10,500 nucleotides of DNA from an uncultured Muribaculaceae bacterium (GTDB taxonomy: Bacteria; Bacteroidota; Bacteroidia; Bacteroidales; Muribaculaceae). Within the stretch, counting starts at the first letter, position 1. Each line of letters begins with the position of its first letter. Under the pieces are notes generated by a model. That model saw nothing but the letters and a program-made list of their open reading frames with translations. It was not told where the DNA came from and did not search any database. Made by a program: the position numbers and the translations under genes. The stretch covers positions 1 to 10,500 of the forward strand of contig CAKUKR010000082.1 in NCBI GenBank assembly GCA_934663645.1, in the 5' to 3' direction. Positions 1-7,433 of the stretch are shown here, in pieces.

Positions 1-14
1 ATTCCGTATTTTAT

Positions 15-45
15 TTTGCCAACTAAAATATAACGTGTAACTTTG
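15..45 (+). promoter_or_regulatory. Bacteroidota-type promoter of the citrate operon
   Basis: TTTG at 15-18 and TAACTTTG at 38-45 are separated by 19 bp. This matches the Bacteroidota housekeeping consensus (TTTG, 19-21 bp, TAnnTTTG). Transcription should begin a few bases after the -7 box, near 50-53, leaving a leader of about 70 nt before citD. The assignment is by motif only. The -7 box overlaps an inverted repeat that is listed separately. Confidence 0.75.
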
Positions 46-97
46 CCGTGCCGCTCGGTGTCTGTGGCTCGCCGCAGTGCCTAACGGCAAAGAGTTA
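38..97. repeat. Inverted repeat overlapping the -7 box and leader of the citrate operon
   Basis: CTTTGCCGT at 41-49 is perfectly complementary to ACGGCAAAG at 84-92. Allowing a 2-nt bulge (93-94) the pairing extends to TAA 38-40 with TTA 95-97, giving 12 paired positions. The intervening segment can also fold: CTGTGG (62-67) with CCGCAG (72-77, one G-U pair), flanked by GGT (57-59) with GCC (79-81, one wobble). The left arm contains most of the -7 box, so the full structure would not be transcribed from the predicted start. It could be a protein-binding operator, with the inner hairpin (57-81) being a leader RNA structure. An 8-bp palindrome ACTTAAGT follows at 97-104. Function is inferred only. 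Confidence 0.5.
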
Positions 98-119
98 CTT
101 AAGTCTAATCCATAGTATT

Positions 120-398
120 ATGAACATTCAGAATTCCTTTGCGGGTACATTGGAATCGGGTGATATTTTAGTTGAAATCTCCCCCTCTCCTACACCCGGA
201 CTTACCATCAACCTGGACAGCACCGTTGCTTACCAGTTCGGTGGACAAATCAAGAAAGTGATTGCAGACACCCTGCAGGGCTTGGGTGTTGACAGCGCAA
301 TCGTGGACGCTACTGACAAGGGCGCCCTTGACTGTACCATCCGCGCACGTGTGACTGCTGCCGCAGTCCGCGCTACCGGCAAAGATGTATGGGAGTAA
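120..398 (+). CDS. citD: Citrate lyase acyl carrier protein (gamma subunit) CitD
   Basis: CitD is the small carrier subunit of ATP-independent citrate lyase. A serine holds the 2'-(5''-triphosphoribosyl)-3'-dephospho-CoA group, which carries acetyl and citryl thioesters between the alpha and beta subunits. The 92-residue product is close to the family's usual length (about 97). It contains the attachment motif GTLESGD with Ser13 as the modified residue, and the family signature DKGALDCTIRAR at 66-77. I chose ATG 120 rather than the in-frame GTG at 48, because 48 falls within or before the predicted transcription start and the residues it would add are unlike CitD. The start has no Shine-Dalgarno, as is common in this phylum. 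It is the first gene of the operon, 51 bp before citE. Identification is secure. Confidence 0.95.
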   Translation: MNIQNSFAGTLESGDILVEISPSPTPGLTINLDSTVAYQFGGQIKKVIADTLQGLGVDSAIVDATDKGALDCTIRARVTAAAVRATGKDVWE

Positions 399-450
399 CC
401 GCAACGGCTGCCTCCCGTTCAGTTTATTTACACCAATAAAATCCGGAACA

Positions 451-1338
451 ATGCAAAGACTAAGAAGAACTATGATGTTCGTCCCGGGCAACAACCCGGC
501 GATGATGCAAGACGCATATATATATGGCCCCGACTCCATAATGCTTGACCTCGAGGACTCTGTCTCAATGGCAGAGAAGGACACAGCGCGTCTGTTGGTA
601 CACAATGCCCTCAAGACTATCGACTACGGAAAAACCGAGATGGTAGTGCGCATCAATCCCCTCAACACACCTTACGGCAAGAAGGACATTGAGGCTGTTG
701 TCAAGGCCGGCGTACAGGTAATCCGTATGCCCAAAACCGAGACTGCAGAGGAAGTGGTAGAGGTAGAGCGCGAGATTGAACGTGTTGAGAAGGAACTCGG
801 CTGCGTAGGCCGCACCCAGATCATGGCAGCTATCGAGAGCGCACTCGGCGTTGTAAACGCTTATGCTATCGCCACAGCATCTCCCCGCATGATGGGTATC
901 GCCCTCGGCGCGGAGGACTATTGCGCCAACCTGAAGACTCAGCGTTCCAAGGACGGTGCAGAGCTTCAGCTCGCACGCGAGACTATCGTTGTCGCAGCAC
1001 GTGCAGCCGGCATCGACGCTCTCGACACCGTTTACTCCAACCTCAACGACATGGAGACATTCCGCCGCGAGGTTGAGTTCATCAAGACCCTCGGCTTTGA
1101 CGGCAAGTCAATCATCAACCCCCGTCAGATTGAGGTTGTCAACGAGGTGTTCACCCCGACACAGAAGGACATCGACAAGGCCCGCACTATCATCGCCGCT
1201 ATCAAGGAGGCTGAGAAGAAGGGCTCGGGCGTAATCGCCGTCAACGGCAAAATGATAGACAAACCGGTTGTAATCCGCGCTCAGCGCACCATCGAGTTGG
1301 CACTGGCATCCGGCGCAATTAAAGAGGAGGACATATAA
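451..1338 (+). CDS. citE: Citrate lyase beta subunit CitE (citryl-ACP lyase)
   Basis: CitE cleaves citryl-ACP into oxaloacetate and acetyl-ACP, the carbon-carbon bond-breaking step of the citrate lyase complex. The 295-residue product has the CitE/HpcH-HpaI aldolase TIM-barrel signatures in order: FVPGNNP (10-16), the metal/active-site segment DLEDSV (33-38), RIN with Arg67, then IMAAIES, GAEDY and a KSIINP segment near the end of the barrel. Length matches the roughly 300-residue family. An upstream in-frame ATG at 385 would overlap citD and add 22 residues unlike the family. The family's usual N-terminus (M-x-RLRR) starts at ATG 451. The TAA stop shares one base with the citF ATG (TAATG), implying translational coupling. 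Codon use is strongly biased toward C-ending codons, consistent with high expression. Confidence 0.97.
   Translation: MQRLRRTMMFVPGNNPAMMQDAYIYGPDSIMLDLEDSVSMAEKDTARLLVHNALKTIDYGKTEMVVRINPLNTPYGKKDIEAVVKAGVQVIRMPKTETAEEVVEVEREIERVEKELGCVGRTQIMAAIESALGVVNAYAIATASPRMMGIALGAEDYCANLKTQRSKDGAELQLARETIVVAARAAGIDALDTVYSNLNDMETFRREVEFIKTLGFDGKSIINPRQIEVVNEVFTPTQKDIDKARTIIAAIKEAEKKGSGVIAVNGKMIDKPVVIRAQRTIELALASGAIKEEDI
1324..1330 (+). promoter_or_regulatory. Strong Shine-Dalgarno before citF
   Basis: GAGGAGG lies inside the last codons of citE, 7 nt before the citF ATG, which itself overlaps the citE stop. It is the only classical purine-rich ribosome site seen in this operon and fixes the citF start at 1338. 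It fits coupled, roughly equimolar synthesis of the beta and alpha subunits (inference). Confidence 0.7.
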
Positions 1339-2876
1339 TGAATACATACAAGGACAGACAAGAGGCAATCGCGCAGCAGGCTGCTGCGATGCACAAGAAT
1401 GTATATGACGACACCAAGGTGTCGAAGAACCCGACTGAACGCCAGGAACTCCAGAAGGTCAGCCCGAAGCTCGCCACCCTGGAAGAGGCTATCCGCCGCT
1501 CCGGGCTGAAAGACGGCATGACCATCTCATTCCACCACCATTTCCGCGGCGGCGACAAGGTGGTCAACATGGTCGTTGACAAGCTCGCCGAAATGGGCTT
1601 CAAGAACCTGCACCTCGCAGCTTCGTCACTCTCTGACGTTCACGCCCCCCTCATCGAGCACATCCGCAACGGTGTCATCACCCGCATCTCCACCTCTGGT
1701 CTGCGCGGCGAGCTGGCCAAGGAAATTTCTCACGGCCTGATGAAAGAGCCTGTCATCTTCCGCAGCCACGGCGGTCGCGGCAGCGCAATCGCCAACGGCG
1801 ACCTCCACATTGACGTTGCTTTCCTGGGCGCGCCTTCTTCTGACCCCCTCGGCAACGCTTGCGGCTATTCACGCTCCGAGAACGCCAAGTCAATCTGCGG
1901 CTCTCTCGGATACGCCCTCCCCGACGCACAGTATGCCGACAAGGTGGTCATCATCACCGACGACCTTGTCCCCTACCCCAACACTCCGAATGCAATCTCG
2001 GAGCGCAACGTGGACTTCGTGGTTGTTGCAGACAGCGTGGGAGACTCTTCCAAGATTTCTTCGGGCGCAATCCGCGACACCAAGAACCCGCGTGACATCC
2101 TCCTCGCGCAGCAGGCTGCCAAGGTCATCATCAACTCCGGCTACTTCAAGAACGGCTTCTCTATCCAGACCGGTTCCGGCGGCGCATCGCTCGCTGCTGT
2201 CAAGTTCATCCGCGAGAGCATGATCGAGAACAACATCGTGGCTGACTTCGCCCTCGGCGGAATCACGGCACACATGGTGAAACTGCACGAGGAAGGCCTG
2301 ATCAAACGCCTCATCGACGTTCAGTCATTCGACAAGGTTGCTGCCGAGTCTCTCCGCAAGAACCCGATGCACAAGGAGGTTTCAGCCAACGAGTATGCAA
2401 GCGCAGACGAGCCGGGCAGTGCCGTGCACTACCTCGACATCGTCATCCTGTCAGCTCTCGAGGTTGACGTGAACTTCAACGTGAACGTTCTCGTGGGCAG
2501 CGACGGCATCATCCGTGGCGCAATCGGCGGACACCCCGACACAGCAGCAGACTCTGCACTCTCTATCATCGTCTGCCCGCTGCTGCGCGGACGCATCCCG
2601 TGTGTCGTTGACGAGGTGACTACACTCATCACCCCGGGTTCAAACGTTGACGTGATCGTAACCGAATACGGCATCGCAGTCAACCCGCGCCGCCCCGAAC
2701 TGAAAGAGCGTCTTGCCAAGGCAGGTCTGAAGATTGTGGACATCCACGACCTGCGCGACAAGGCTATGAGCGTCATCGGCCAGCCGGCTGAGCTCCCCTT
2801 CGGCGACAAGGTTGTCGGCGTGGTGATGAACCGCGACGGCTCTGTAATGGACGTAATCAAGAATATCAAAGACTAA
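1338..2876 (+). CDS. citF: Citrate lyase alpha subunit CitF (citrate:acetyl-ACP transferase)
   Basis: CitF exchanges the acetyl group on the CitD prosthetic group for citrate, releasing acetate and forming citryl-ACP, which CitE then cleaves. The 512-residue product is nearly the same length as E. coli CitF (about 510). It carries family segments in order: LEEAIRRSGLKDGMTISFHH near 48-67, FRGGDKVVNMV (69-79), SGLRGELA (120-127), SHGGRGSA (143-150), the glycine-rich TGSGGASLA (278-286), and late segments GSDGIIRGA-GGHPDTA, LLRGRIP and ITPGS before YGIAVNPRRPEL. The gene is coupled to citE by a 1-bp overlap. The stop is 24 bp before citX. No frameshift or truncation is visible. Codon use is optimised like citE. 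Confidence 0.98.
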   Translation: MNTYKDRQEAIAQQAAAMHKNVYDDTKVSKNPTERQELQKVSPKLATLEEAIRRSGLKDGMTISFHHHFRGGDKVVNMVVDKLAEMGFKNLHLAASSLSDVHAPLIEHIRNGVITRISTSGLRGELAKEISHGLMKEPVIFRSHGGRGSAIANGDLHIDVAFLGAPSSDPLGNACGYSRSENAKSICGSLGYALPDAQYADKVVIITDDLVPYPNTPNAISERNVDFVVVADSVGDSSKISSGAIRDTKNPRDILLAQQAAKVIINSGYFKNGFSIQTGSGGASLAAVKFIRESMIENNIVADFALGGITAHMVKLHEEGLIKRLIDVQSFDKVAAESLRKNPMHKEVSANEYASADEPGSAVHYLDIVILSALEVDVNFNVNVLVGSDGIIRGAIGGHPDTAADSALSIIVCPLLRGRIPCVVDEVTTLITPGSNVDVIVTEYGIAVNPRRPELKERLAKAGLKIVDIHDLRDKAMSVIGQPAELPFGDKVVGVVMNRDGSVMDVIKNIKD

Positions 2877-2900
2877 TCATATAGTTTTTGCAACTGCCTG

Positions 2901-3431
2901 ATGGCTACTATGTCAGAGAAGGAGATAACGCTGACGGAACTGCTCGAGAGCCGCGACCGCCGTCGCATGAGGCAAATCGAGCTGCTCGGCGAGTATTCAG
3001 GGCGCACGCTTGTGCTGCTGACTATCGTCACGCCTGGCTCTGTCAAGCGCAACTCTCTTTCTCTGACGGCAGCCAGCGCGGCTGTTGACGCACTCCGCCA
3101 GTCTTTGGCCGGCCATGTCATACATGAGGAAACATACGACCGCAACACTGGCTATGAAGCGTTCTTCGTCACCGACCTGACAACAGAGGAGGCAAAACGC
3201 AGAGCGTGCGACATCGAGGACACACACCCTCTGGGCCGATTGTTTGACATCGACGTGATGAACGGCAGCGCAGTACCCATAAGCCGCACGACGCTCGGGC
3301 TTCCCTCGCGGCGATGCCTGGTCTGCGGCGACGATGCCCGCGTATGCATGCGCCTGAACAGGCATGACTATACGGAGCTGAACGAAAGAATACGTTTGAT
3401 GATAGAGGATTATGAGCGACACAACTTATAG
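2901..3431 (+). CDS. citX: Apo-citrate lyase phosphoribosyl-dephospho-CoA transferase CitX
   Basis: CitX transfers 2'-(5''-triphosphoribosyl)-3'-dephospho-CoA onto the serine of apo-CitD, making holo citrate lyase. The 176-residue product is about the family length. It has the early LTELLESRDRRRMRQ segment (11-25), TPGSVKRN (44-51), the hallmark HPLGRLFDIDV (109-119, including Arg113, Asp116 and Asp118), and a C-terminal RRCLVC (137-142) followed by another cysteine at 149, as in other CitX proteins. ATG 2901 is used here; ATG 2910 (M-S-E-K) is an equally possible start, and no ribosome site decides between them. Its last 20 bp overlap the citC-citG fusion. CitX is a stand-alone protein here, unlike organisms with a CitX-CitG fusion. 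Codon choice is less biased than in citE/citF, suggesting lower expression. Confidence 0.95.
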   Translation: MATMSEKEITLTELLESRDRRRMRQIELLGEYSGRTLVLLTIVTPGSVKRNSLSLTAASAAVDALRQSLAGHVIHEETYDRNTGYEAFFVTDLTTEEAKRRACDIEDTHPLGRLFDIDVMNGSAVPISRTTLGLPSRRCLVCGDDARVCMRLNRHDYTELNERIRLMIEDYERHNL

Positions 3432-5145
3432 TCTGCGTGAAATGCCGCTGTCCCTCGCGTCTGAAAGGGACAGGGTGACTGCCATGCTCGCGGCAAACGG
3501 ACTGCGAACAGAGGCTCTCGACTTATACATCGGGGTCTTTGACCAGGACGACCGGTTGTTGGGAGGGGGCGGATTGTGCGGCAATGTCATCAAATGCATA
3601 GCACTCGACGCGTCATTGCGCGGCGAGGCAATTTCCAACACGCTGGTGAGCCGGCTGCGCACAGAAGCACGGCAGCGTGGATACCACAACATTTTCATTT
3701 ATACAAAACCCGAGAACGAAGCTCTTTTCCGCTCGTTGGCTTTTCATGTCATCGCACGGTCGCCCAAGGCAGTGATGCTCGAAAGCGACAGGCGTGGCAT
3801 ATCGTCATATTGCGAATACCTAGCGTCATTGCGCCAGGACAGGGAGGATACAGCAGCCATCGTCATGAACTGCAATCCCCTCACACGAGGCCACCTGTAC
3901 CTGATAGAACAAGCCGCTGCCCAATGCCGGCATCTGTTCATCATACCGGTTATGGAGGACAAATCATTGTTCCCATACCGTATGCGGCTGGAAATGATGC
4001 GTGACGCTTGCGATCGATTTGGCAATGTGACAGTATGCGACGGCAGCCCCTACGCCGTTTCCGCTGTCACCTTCCCTTCATACTTCCTGAAATGTGCCGA
4101 TGATGCAACCGACACATCAATACAGCTGGACCTCGACATATTCTGCCGCCACATTGCTCCTGCTCTCGGTGTCACAGCACGATATGCCGGGACAGAACCG
4201 ACAGATGCACTGACAGCACGATACAATGAGCTAATGGCAGAAACACTGCCGAAGCATGAGCTGCAGTTCCGCGAGATACCGAGACTGAAAGCCGACGGCG
4301 TGTGCATATCCGCATCTCGCGTGCGCAAGTATATGAGTGACGGCAATTTCGCCGAAGTTTTGGCAATGCTTGCGCCGACTTCCGTGCCATACGTAATGGC
4401 GCACCTCGCAACTGAAGCCTTGAAGCGCGAACTGTCGCTTACCCCGAAGCCCGGACTTGTAGACCGGGCTGACAACGGTGCACATGCAGACATGGACTTT
4501 GCGCTCATGACACGCAGCATTGATGCTCTAACTCCAGGGCTGGTGGCAATGGCGAAAGCCTCAAACGTGGCAGAAGCCGTCGCACGCGGACAGGAAGCCG
4601 AAAAAGCCATGTTTGACGCTACATGCGGAGTCAACACCCATAAGGGCGCAATATTCTGCATCGGCATAACATTGCTGGCAGCAATGCATCTGTACCGTCA
4701 GGGCGAGGAGATCACACTTTCTGCATTGTCAGAGGCCATATCACGGCTTGCCGCAGAAATCGCAGACGAGCCAACATATAGCCACGGCTCTGAAGCACGC
4801 CGCCGCTACAAGGTGGGAGGCGCGCTCGGCAACGCATACGACGGCTACCGCCGGCTGTTTGACAGCTGGCTGCCTTATTACAGGAAACACCGCGACGACA
4901 GGGACGCGGAATACAAAACCCTGCTCACGATAATGACAGAAATCGACGACACCAACGTGTTGCACCGTGCCGGCGAGGAGGGCGCAAAGTGGCTCAAGGA
5001 GCAATCCGCAAAGCTGCTCGCAGACTTCTCAATCGACCGCTTGCAGACATTCAACGCCGAATGTACTGCCCGCAACATATCGCCGGGAGGTGCCGCCGAC
5101 ATGCTTTCATTGACCATACTAATCGACTCAATAACAACAAAATAA
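3412..5145 (+). CDS. citC/citG: Bifunctional citrate lyase ligase CitC / triphosphoribosyl-dephospho-CoA synthase CitG fusion
   Basis: This 577-residue protein joins two enzymes usually encoded separately. Residues 1-325 are a complete CitC, which uses ATP and acetate to acetylate the prosthetic-group thiol and activate citrate lyase. They comprise a GNAT-like N-terminal part (about 45-120, LDASLRGEAISNTL at 65-78) and a nucleotidyltransferase part with MNCNPLTRGH (152-161, the TxGH nucleotide-binding site), LFPYRMRLEM (186-195), GTEPTD (260-265) and ISASRVRKYM (299-308). Residues about 330-577 are CitG, which makes triphosphoribosyl-dephospho-CoA from ATP and dephospho-CoA: LTPKPGLVDR (343-352), CGVNTHKGAIF (405-415), DTNVLHRAGEEGAKWL (513-528) and ISPGGAADML (556-565). 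The CitG half lacks only the short N-terminal lead-in of stand-alone CitG. The join is in frame with no stop or slippery run, so it is a true fusion. It overlaps citX by 20 bp and ends 22 bp before the next gene. Confidence 0.94.
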   Translation: MSDTTYSLREMPLSLASERDRVTAMLAANGLRTEALDLYIGVFDQDDRLLGGGGLCGNVIKCIALDASLRGEAISNTLVSRLRTEARQRGYHNIFIYTKPENEALFRSLAFHVIARSPKAVMLESDRRGISSYCEYLASLRQDREDTAAIVMNCNPLTRGHLYLIEQAAAQCRHLFIIPVMEDKSLFPYRMRLEMMRDACDRFGNVTVCDGSPYAVSAVTFPSYFLKCADDATDTSIQLDLDIFCRHIAPALGVTARYAGTEPTDALTARYNELMAETLPKHELQFREIPRLKADGVCISASRVRKYMSDGNFAEVLAMLAPTSVPYVMAHLATEALKRELSLTPKPGLVDRADNGAHADMDFALMTRSIDALTPGLVAMAKASNVAEAVARGQEAEKAMFDATCGVNTHKGAIFCIGITLLAAMHLYRQGEEITLSALSEAISRLAAEIADEPTYSHGSEARRRYKVGGALGNAYDGYRRLFDSWLPYYRKHRDDRDAEYKTLLTIMTEIDDTNVLHRAGEEGAKWLKEQSAKLLADFSIDRLQTFNAECTARNISPGGAADMLSLTILIDSITTK

Positions 5146-5167
5146 CCTAATAAACCTATTTCAACCA

Positions 5168-7411
5168 ATGGTAGAACTCATCGACAAAGGAGTGTATCTG
5201 TTAGACGGCGAACGTTTCGCTACAGACACGACCGGACTGCCCTCTCCCAAGGAGGCTCGCGAAAACACTATCACATACGGAATCCTCCGTTCACACGACG
5301 TTGACAAATCTGGCGGCGACAAGATGCGCATCCGCTTTGACGCCATGATGAGCCACGACATCACATACGTCGGCATCATCCAGACTGCACGCGCCAGCGG
5401 CTTGGAGAAATTCCCCATCCCCTACGCCATGACCAACTGCCACAACTCCCTCTGCGCTGTCGGCGGTACTATCAATGAGGACGACCATGTATTCGGCCTT
5501 TCAGCAGCCAAGAAGTACGGCGGCATCTACGTGCCCGCCAACCAGGCGGTCATCCACCAGTACGCTCGTGAGGCTATGGTGAAATGCGGCAATATGATCC
5601 TCGGCTCTGACAGCCACACTCGCTACGGCTCTCTCGGCAACATGGGTGTCGGCGAAGGGGGCGGCGAGCTCGTTAAGCAGCTTCTCTGCAACACTTGGGA
5701 CATCAACGCTCCCGAAGTTGTCCTCGTTTGGCTGGAAGGCGCACCCCGTAAGGGCGTTGGTCCCCACGACGTGGCTATCTCTCTCGTCAAGGCTGTGTTT
5801 GAAAACGGATTCGTGAAGAACAAAGTGCTCGAATTTGCAGGCCCGGGCGTGAAGAACCTCCCCATAGACTTCCGCAACGGCATCGACATCATGACAACCG
5901 AGACCACCTGCCTCAGCTCTATCTGGGTCACTGACGAGGAGGTCAAGCACCACTATGATATCCACAACCGTCCCGAGGCTTACAAGGAACTCAAGCCGGG
6001 CAAGGTGGCATACTATGACGGCGTGATCAAGATCGACCTGAGCACTCAGGAATGTATGATCGCCCTCCCCTTCCACCCCTCAAACGCTTACACTATCCAC
6101 GAGCTTCAGGCCAACCCGGAGAAGATACTCCGCGAGGTGGAAGAGGATACACGCAAACGCTTCGGCGACAAGGTGAGCGTTGACCTGCTCAGCAAGATAA
6201 AGGACGGCAAGGTCATGGCAGACCAGGGCATCATCGCCGGCTGCTCAGGAGGTACATACGACAACCTCGCCGAGGCCGCCTCTATCCTCAAGGGCAAGAG
6301 CGTCGGCAATGACTACTTCACCGCTTCCGCATACCCGCAGTCAGTGCCTGTATACATGGCAACAACTCGCGACGGTGTGGCAGAGGAACTCCTCGAGGCC
6401 GGCGTAGTCATCAAGCCCGCATTCTGCGGCCCGTGCTTCGGCGCCGGCGACGTGCCCGCCAACAACGGACTCTCAATACGCCACACTACCCGCAACTTCC
6501 CCAACCGTGAGGGTTCAAAGCCCGGCAACGGCCAGATCTCACTTGTGGCTCTGATGGACGCACGCTCTATCGCTGCAACGGCTGCCAACGGCGGTGTCAT
6601 CACAGCTGCTACCGACGTAGACTACACCAACAGCCACAAACCCTACGAGTTTGACGCAAAAATCTACGAGCGTCGCGTATACAACGGCTTCGGTCACGAG
6701 ACCCTCGCAACTGAGCTCCGCTACGGCCCGAACATCAAGGACTGGCCCAAGATGTACGCTATGCAGGAGAACATGCTCCTCGAGCTGGCTGCTGTCATCC
6801 ACGACCCTGTGACCACTACCGACGAGCTGATCCCTTCAGGCGAGACCTCCAGCTACCGCTCAAACCCGCTCAAGCTGTCAGAGTTCGCGCTCTCACGCCG
6901 TGTGCCTGAATACGTAGGCATCAGCAAGCGCATCCAGAAGGAAGACCTCGAGCGTCGCGACGGCAAATGCCCGCAGAAAGTGCTCGACGTGCTCGCCAAG
7001 GTAGGCGCAAAGGCTGAAGACACCTCATTCGGCTCATGCGTATTCGCAAACCGTCCCGGCGACGGCAGCGCACGCGAACAGGCTGCTTCATGCCAGAAAG
7101 TGCTCGGCGGCGATGCAAACATCTGCTACGAGTACGCAACCAAGCGTTACCGCTCAAACTGCATCAACTGGGGTATCGTACCCTTCACACTCGACAAGGA
7201 CACCAAGTTTGACTACGTACAGGGCGACTTCGTCTTCGTACCGGGCATCCGCAAGGCTATCCTCGACGGCAAGGAGACTATCGATGCCAAGGTGATTGCT
7301 GCTGACGGCGTACACGACATCAAACTCAACTTCAGCAACCTCACCAAGGACGAGCGTCAGATCCTCGCCGACGGTTGCCTGATGAACTACTACGCAAACC
7401 AGAAGAAATAA
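5168..7411 (+). CDS. Aconitase-family hydratase of the YbhJ type (probable aconitate hydratase)
   Basis: Probably interconverts citrate and isocitrate with a [4Fe-4S] cluster; this role rests on family membership and on the neighbouring citrate lyase and icd genes. The 747-residue product has candidate cluster ligands Cys359, Cys420 and Cys423, spaced as in mitochondrial aconitase, the last two in CGPC. It also has GSDSH (146-150), an arginine pair R442/R447 in TRNFPNREG, and the swivelling C-terminal domain with GDGSAREQAAS (631-641). Departures from canonical aconitases are clear: the first cysteine sits in AGCSGGTYDN rather than GSCTNSSYED, and the N-terminus (RENTITYGIL, MMSHDITYVGIIQTARASG) is not the mitochondrial-like AcnA type described in Bacteroides fragilis. 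From memory it resembles the uncharacterised E. coli YbhJ along its whole length. No Shine-Dalgarno is evident before the ATG. Codon use is highly biased. Confidence 0.9.
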   Translation: MVELIDKGVYLLDGERFATDTTGLPSPKEARENTITYGILRSHDVDKSGGDKMRIRFDAMMSHDITYVGIIQTARASGLEKFPIPYAMTNCHNSLCAVGGTINEDDHVFGLSAAKKYGGIYVPANQAVIHQYAREAMVKCGNMILGSDSHTRYGSLGNMGVGEGGGELVKQLLCNTWDINAPEVVLVWLEGAPRKGVGPHDVAISLVKAVFENGFVKNKVLEFAGPGVKNLPIDFRNGIDIMTTETTCLSSIWVTDEEVKHHYDIHNRPEAYKELKPGKVAYYDGVIKIDLSTQECMIALPFHPSNAYTIHELQANPEKILREVEEDTRKRFGDKVSVDLLSKIKDGKVMADQGIIAGCSGGTYDNLAEAASILKGKSVGNDYFTASAYPQSVPVYMATTRDGVAEELLEAGVVIKPAFCGPCFGAGDVPANNGLSIRHTTRNFPNREGSKPGNGQISLVALMDARSIAATAANGGVITAATDVDYTNSHKPYEFDAKIYERRVYNGFGHETLATELRYGPNIKDWPKMYAMQENMLLELAAVIHDPVTTTDELIPSGETSSYRSNPLKLSEFALSRRVPEYVGISKRIQKEDLERRDGKCPQKVLDVLAKVGAKAEDTSFGSCVFANRPGDGSAREQAASCQKVLGGDANICYEYATKRYRSNCINWGIVPFTLDKDTKFDYVQGDFVFVPGIRKAILDGKETIDAKVIAADGVHDIKLNFSNLTKDERQILADGCLMNYYANQKK

Positions 7412-7433
7412 TCAACCTTAAATACTACGAATC

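Noticed and set aside
48..119. GTG start at 48 adding 24 residues to CitD
   Set aside because: It lies at or before the predicted transcription start, and the extra residues do not resemble CitD, whose usual N-terminus starts at ATG 120.
391..419. Short hairpins between citD and citE (GGGAG/CTCCC at 391-395/412-416, AACGG/CCGTT at 403-407/415-419) as a terminator or attenuator
   Set aside because: Stems of only 5 bp that compete with each other and no T tract; citE clearly follows in the same operon.
385..450. ATG 385 as the citE start
   Set aside because: It would overlap citD and add 22 residues before the conserved M-x-RLRR start found at 451.
2879..2890. TATAGTTTTTG before citX as an internal -7 promoter box
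   Set aside because: The spacing inside the box is one base too long for TAnnTTTG, and no TTG element lies 19-21 bp upstream.
5501..6076. Long reverse-strand open frame (about 190 codons) opposite the hydratase gene
   Set aside because: It mirrors the strong codon bias of the forward gene, has no recognisable domain, and overlaps a full-length conserved protein. The other reverse frames opposite citF and icd were rejected for the same reason.
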